The notes beneath the pieces are model-generated. The model worked only from the letters and a program-made list of their open reading frames with translations, was not told the origin of the DNA and did not search any database. The translations under genes and the position numbers were made by a program. A stretch of DNA of 35,506 bases from Candidatus Hydrogenedentota bacterium (lineage in GTDB: Bacteria; Hydrogenedentota; Hydrogenedentia; Hydrogenedentales; SLHB01), in contig JAIBAQ010000048.1 in the NCBI GenBank assembly GCA_019695095.1, positions 1 to 35,506 of the forward strand. The letters are read 5' to 3'. Below are positions 33,569 to 35,506 of the stretch, piece after piece; the stretch's first letter is position 1, and each line of letters starts with the position of its first letter.

Positions 33569-35344
33569 CTACTTCGGCTCGATTGCGAATTGTAGTTCCG
33601 ATCCCGGGTCGGCGAAGCGCAACCGGAAGGTCCAACCGCCGGTTGCGTTGGCGACTTTCACCACGACCGTGTTCCAGCCTTCCTTCATCGGAAGCGCCAC
33701 GTATCGGGCATCGCTCCGAGTCCGGAACAGGCGCTCGTCTTCGATGCCGACGCCGTTAACATAGATCTGTCCCATGTCATCCGCGCGGAATTCGGCAAGC
33801 ACGGTCTTGGCGGTGGGACATTTCACGGCGCACGTTGCATAGCCGAAACTGTGATCGGGTGTCGGGGCAAGCCGCGCGAGGTTAACGAAGCCGTCTTCGG
33901 TCTTAAGTGTTTGCCACGTCAACGTCTTGTCACCTTCTTGGAACGTCGCGCCCGCCGTGTAGCCCTTTTCCGGCCCGCGCGCTTCATATAGCTTCGTCAA
34001 CGACCAGCGTGGAAACATGGGGACGTAGGTGGGGACGGTACCGGCTTTGAACGGGCCGGCCGCGTGCCAATCTTCCGCAATGCGGAACTGGTCTTCTGGA
34101 ACGATAGGCATATTGCGTTCGAGGTTGTAGAGCGGCTTTCCTTGATAGGTCACGTTGCATCGGATGCGCGGCGCGGGCACGACGCGGTCCTTTTCCACGT
34201 CGAATTCAGTGAGCACCTTCGCTTGTGTGTTCGGCGGAACGGCGCACGTCTTCGTGAGAGCACCGCCTACCGGTTTCCATGCACTCACCGAGTCCGGCAA
34301 CGTCTGAACGGTCACGTCCACCGGTCCCGGCAACGCATTTTTGATGCTGACCTCAGCGCCGAAGCGGGCGGAATCTGTGCCCAGTCCATTCGGAGACAGC
34401 GCCTTGATGTTCAATAGGTCGCGCGCGGCGCGTTGGAATTCGATCGGGGCGATATCCTCCGGCCACGTCGCGCCGCCCGGTTCGATGTACGTAATTTTCG
34501 GTTCGCTGCCCTCGACGGTTACGTTCGTATAGTGCGCGAAATTTCCCAACTCCATGATCTGCGAGTCGTCTCGGCGCGGCGAAAACCCGCGCGTCGTGCT
34601 CACGACGATGTATCGCGCTCCGTTACGGCGCTCAAAACTCAGGTTGTGCAGATGTCCCGCGAAAACGGTGTAGGGGCGGCCGCTCAACGCGGCTTCAATT
34701 TGATCCCACTCGGCGTTCTTGCCGTTATGCCACACGGGAACGTGCATGAAGACAAACGTGTGTTGCGCGCTTTTGGCCTTCGCCAGATCGTCGAGCGCAA
34801 ATTGCACCTGCTCGGGTCCGATGCTGCTGTCGTTGCCCTGCCAATACTCGTGCGTATTAAGAATGAGGAAATGAGAACCCTCGTAGTCGAAGGAGTAATA
34901 CCTGCGCCCGTGGTGTTGTGCCCACCAATCCTTCATCACGGGACTGGACATGTCGTGATTGCCGGGCATGATGAAGAAGGGAACTTGCAGCGCCGACGTA
35001 TGCTGCCGGAACTCCTGCCATTCCTTCGTGATTTCGGAGGGGTCTTGCGTGTAGCCCTGAATCGCATCGCCAACCATGATCGCGAAATCAGGTCGAAGCT
35101 TGTTGATCTCTTGCATGGCGAGATCGAAGAGCGGCCACTCGTTCACGCCGCCACCCGTGCGGTCGCCCACCACGACGAAGTGGAGTTTCCCATCGGAGTT
35201 GGACCATGCCGCGTCAGTGACCGGAGTCTCGGGTAGCAAGGCGGGTTTGGCGCCGCCCGTTTCCGCAGGCTGCGCGAAGGCACACAACGCCGACGCGATG
35301 AAAAGGAGTGGAGGAAGAAGAATTCGAGGTGAGATCACGGTCAT
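33569..35344 (-). CDS. Exported calcineurin-like metallophosphoesterase with C-terminal beta-sandwich
   Basis: A 591-residue secreted protein with a Sec signal cleaved after CAFA (residue 24). AAAAGG lies two bases before ATG 35344, so the in-frame GTG at 35338 (8 bases away) may be the real start; the difference is two residues. The phosphoesterase core at residues 53-235 has Asp61 (VVGDRTGGG), Asp93 (MVGDAIQ), Asn129-His130-Asp131 (GNHD), His201 (FMHVPVW) and His231/His233 (GHLH). The first motif is D-R-T rather than the usual D-x-H, so one metal ligand is replaced. A C-terminal region (about 420-591) resembles a PA14- or jelly-roll-type sugar-binding module (AEFRADDMGQIYVNG, WNTVVVKVANATGGWTFRLRF). 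Substrate unknown. Confidence 0.88.
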   Translation of the reverse strand: MTVISPRILLPPLLFIASALCAFAQPAETGGAKPALLPETPVTDAAWSNSDGKLHFVVVGDRTGGGVNEWPLFDLAMQEINKLRPDFAIMVGDAIQGYTQDPSEITKEWQEFRQHTSALQVPFFIMPGNHDMSSPVMKDWWAQHHGRRYYSFDYEGSHFLILNTHEYWQGNDSSIGPEQVQFALDDLAKAKSAQHTFVFMHVPVWHNGKNAEWDQIEAALSGRPYTVFAGHLHNLSFERRNGARYIVVSTTRGFSPRRDDSQIMELGNFAHYTNVTVEGSEPKITYIEPGGATWPEDIAPIEFQRAARDLLNIKALSPNGLGTDSARFGAEVSIKNALPGPVDVTVQTLPDSVSAWKPVGGALTKTCAVPPNTQAKVLTEFDVEKDRVVPAPRIRCNVTYQGKPLYNLERNMPIVPEDQFRIAEDWHAAGPFKAGTVPTYVPMFPRWSLTKLYEARGPEKGYTAGATFQEGDKTLTWQTLKTEDGFVNLARLAPTPDHSFGYATCAVKCPTAKTVLAEFRADDMGQIYVNGVGIEDERLFRTRSDARYVALPMKEGWNTVVVKVANATGGWTFRLRFADPGSELQFAIEPK

Positions 35345-35402
35345 GTCCTTTTGTTAAACCTGTCCAATAGCGTAGAAAACCGTCCACAACCGTGCAAAAG
35401 AC

Positions 35403-35431
35403 AGTGTACGCGCTCTCGCGGAACCGTTCAA
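35403..35431 (-). promoter_or_regulatory. Sigma-70-type promoter of the second metallophosphoesterase
   Basis: Minus-strand TTGAAC (35431-35426), a 17-base spacer and TACACT (35408-35403), 58 bases upstream of the start. The -10 is identical to that at 6550. Confidence 0.7.
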
Positions 35432-35470
35432 TATGCGCAGCAACAGCAATCGCACTTGAATTGAAGATGC

Positions 35471-35490
35471 ATTCCCGCTTGCGGGGGAAA
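35471..35490. repeat. Short palindrome, possible dispersed repeat
   Basis: TTCCCGC and GCGGGGGAA flank a TT loop, followed by GACGGGATGG. It has the look of a REP-like intergenic element, cut close to the right edge. Confidence 0.3.
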
Positions 35491-35506
35491 GACGGGATGG
35501 CGTGTT

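Noticed and set aside
35471-35490. CRISPR-like repeat at the right edge
   Set aside because: Only a single palindrome is present, with no repeated unit and spacer pattern anywhere in the window.

Overview
The window is a chromosomal segment of a Gram-negative bacterium with moderately high GC. Most genes carry Sec, Tat or lipoprotein export signals. It has an ABC-2 polysaccharide exporter, a large pseudopilin of the DUF1559 type common in Planctomycetes-like and Hydrogenedentes-like genomes, a PhoPQ-related lipoprotein and a protease tail resembling the CFI-box sorting domain. Placement near the PVC group or Candidatus Hydrogenedentes is inference from gene content only. Recognisable promoters share a TTGNNN-17-TAYANT pattern.

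Layout. (1) 1-4521, minus strand: a tetrapyrrole operon read ccsA/hemX-like, hemA, hemC, then a cobA-hemD fusion that runs off the left edge. Two junctions are 4-base ATGA overlaps. (2) 4866-9195, plus: a secreted lysyl-endopeptidase-like protease, a PhoPQ-activated-type lipoprotein and a DUF1559 pseudopilin, separated by terminators and promoters. (3) 9318-19345: a surface-polysaccharide locus. It holds a glycosyltransferase fused to a barrel that looks like a radical-SAM enzyme without its SAM cluster, an ABC-2 permease, an ATPase with a very long C-terminal extension, a membrane SGNH hydrolase on the opposite strand, a canonical radical SAM enzyme and a zinc-ribbon methyltransferase. (4) 19568-24205, minus: a TPR exported protein behind a 10-base homopolymer, a gene remnant, a CoA-binding protein, a purple-acid-phosphatase-like metallophosphoesterase and a Tat-exported PHP protein. 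(5) 24404-24602: an isolated structured RNA with its own promoter, long closing stem and terminator. (6) 24958-27355, minus: heme A synthase preceded by an adrenodoxin-reductase-type NADP reductase. (7) 27591-32884, plus: a Tat-exported TIM-barrel glycosidase-like protein, overlapping by 4 bases a polytopic membrane protein with a glycoside-hydrolase domain. (8) 32961-33534: a ParD/ParE toxin-antitoxin pair. (9) 33569-35344, minus: a second exported metallophosphoesterase.

How the genes fit together. The left operon makes the tetrapyrrole precursor, and ctaA later in the window converts heme O to heme A. The reductase beside ctaA is a plausible source of the electrons that step needs. The central locus would assemble, modify and export a cell-surface glycan. 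The most unusual items are the orphan RNA, the degenerate radical-SAM/glycosyltransferase fusion with its intact partner in the same locus, and the reductase-ctaA pair.
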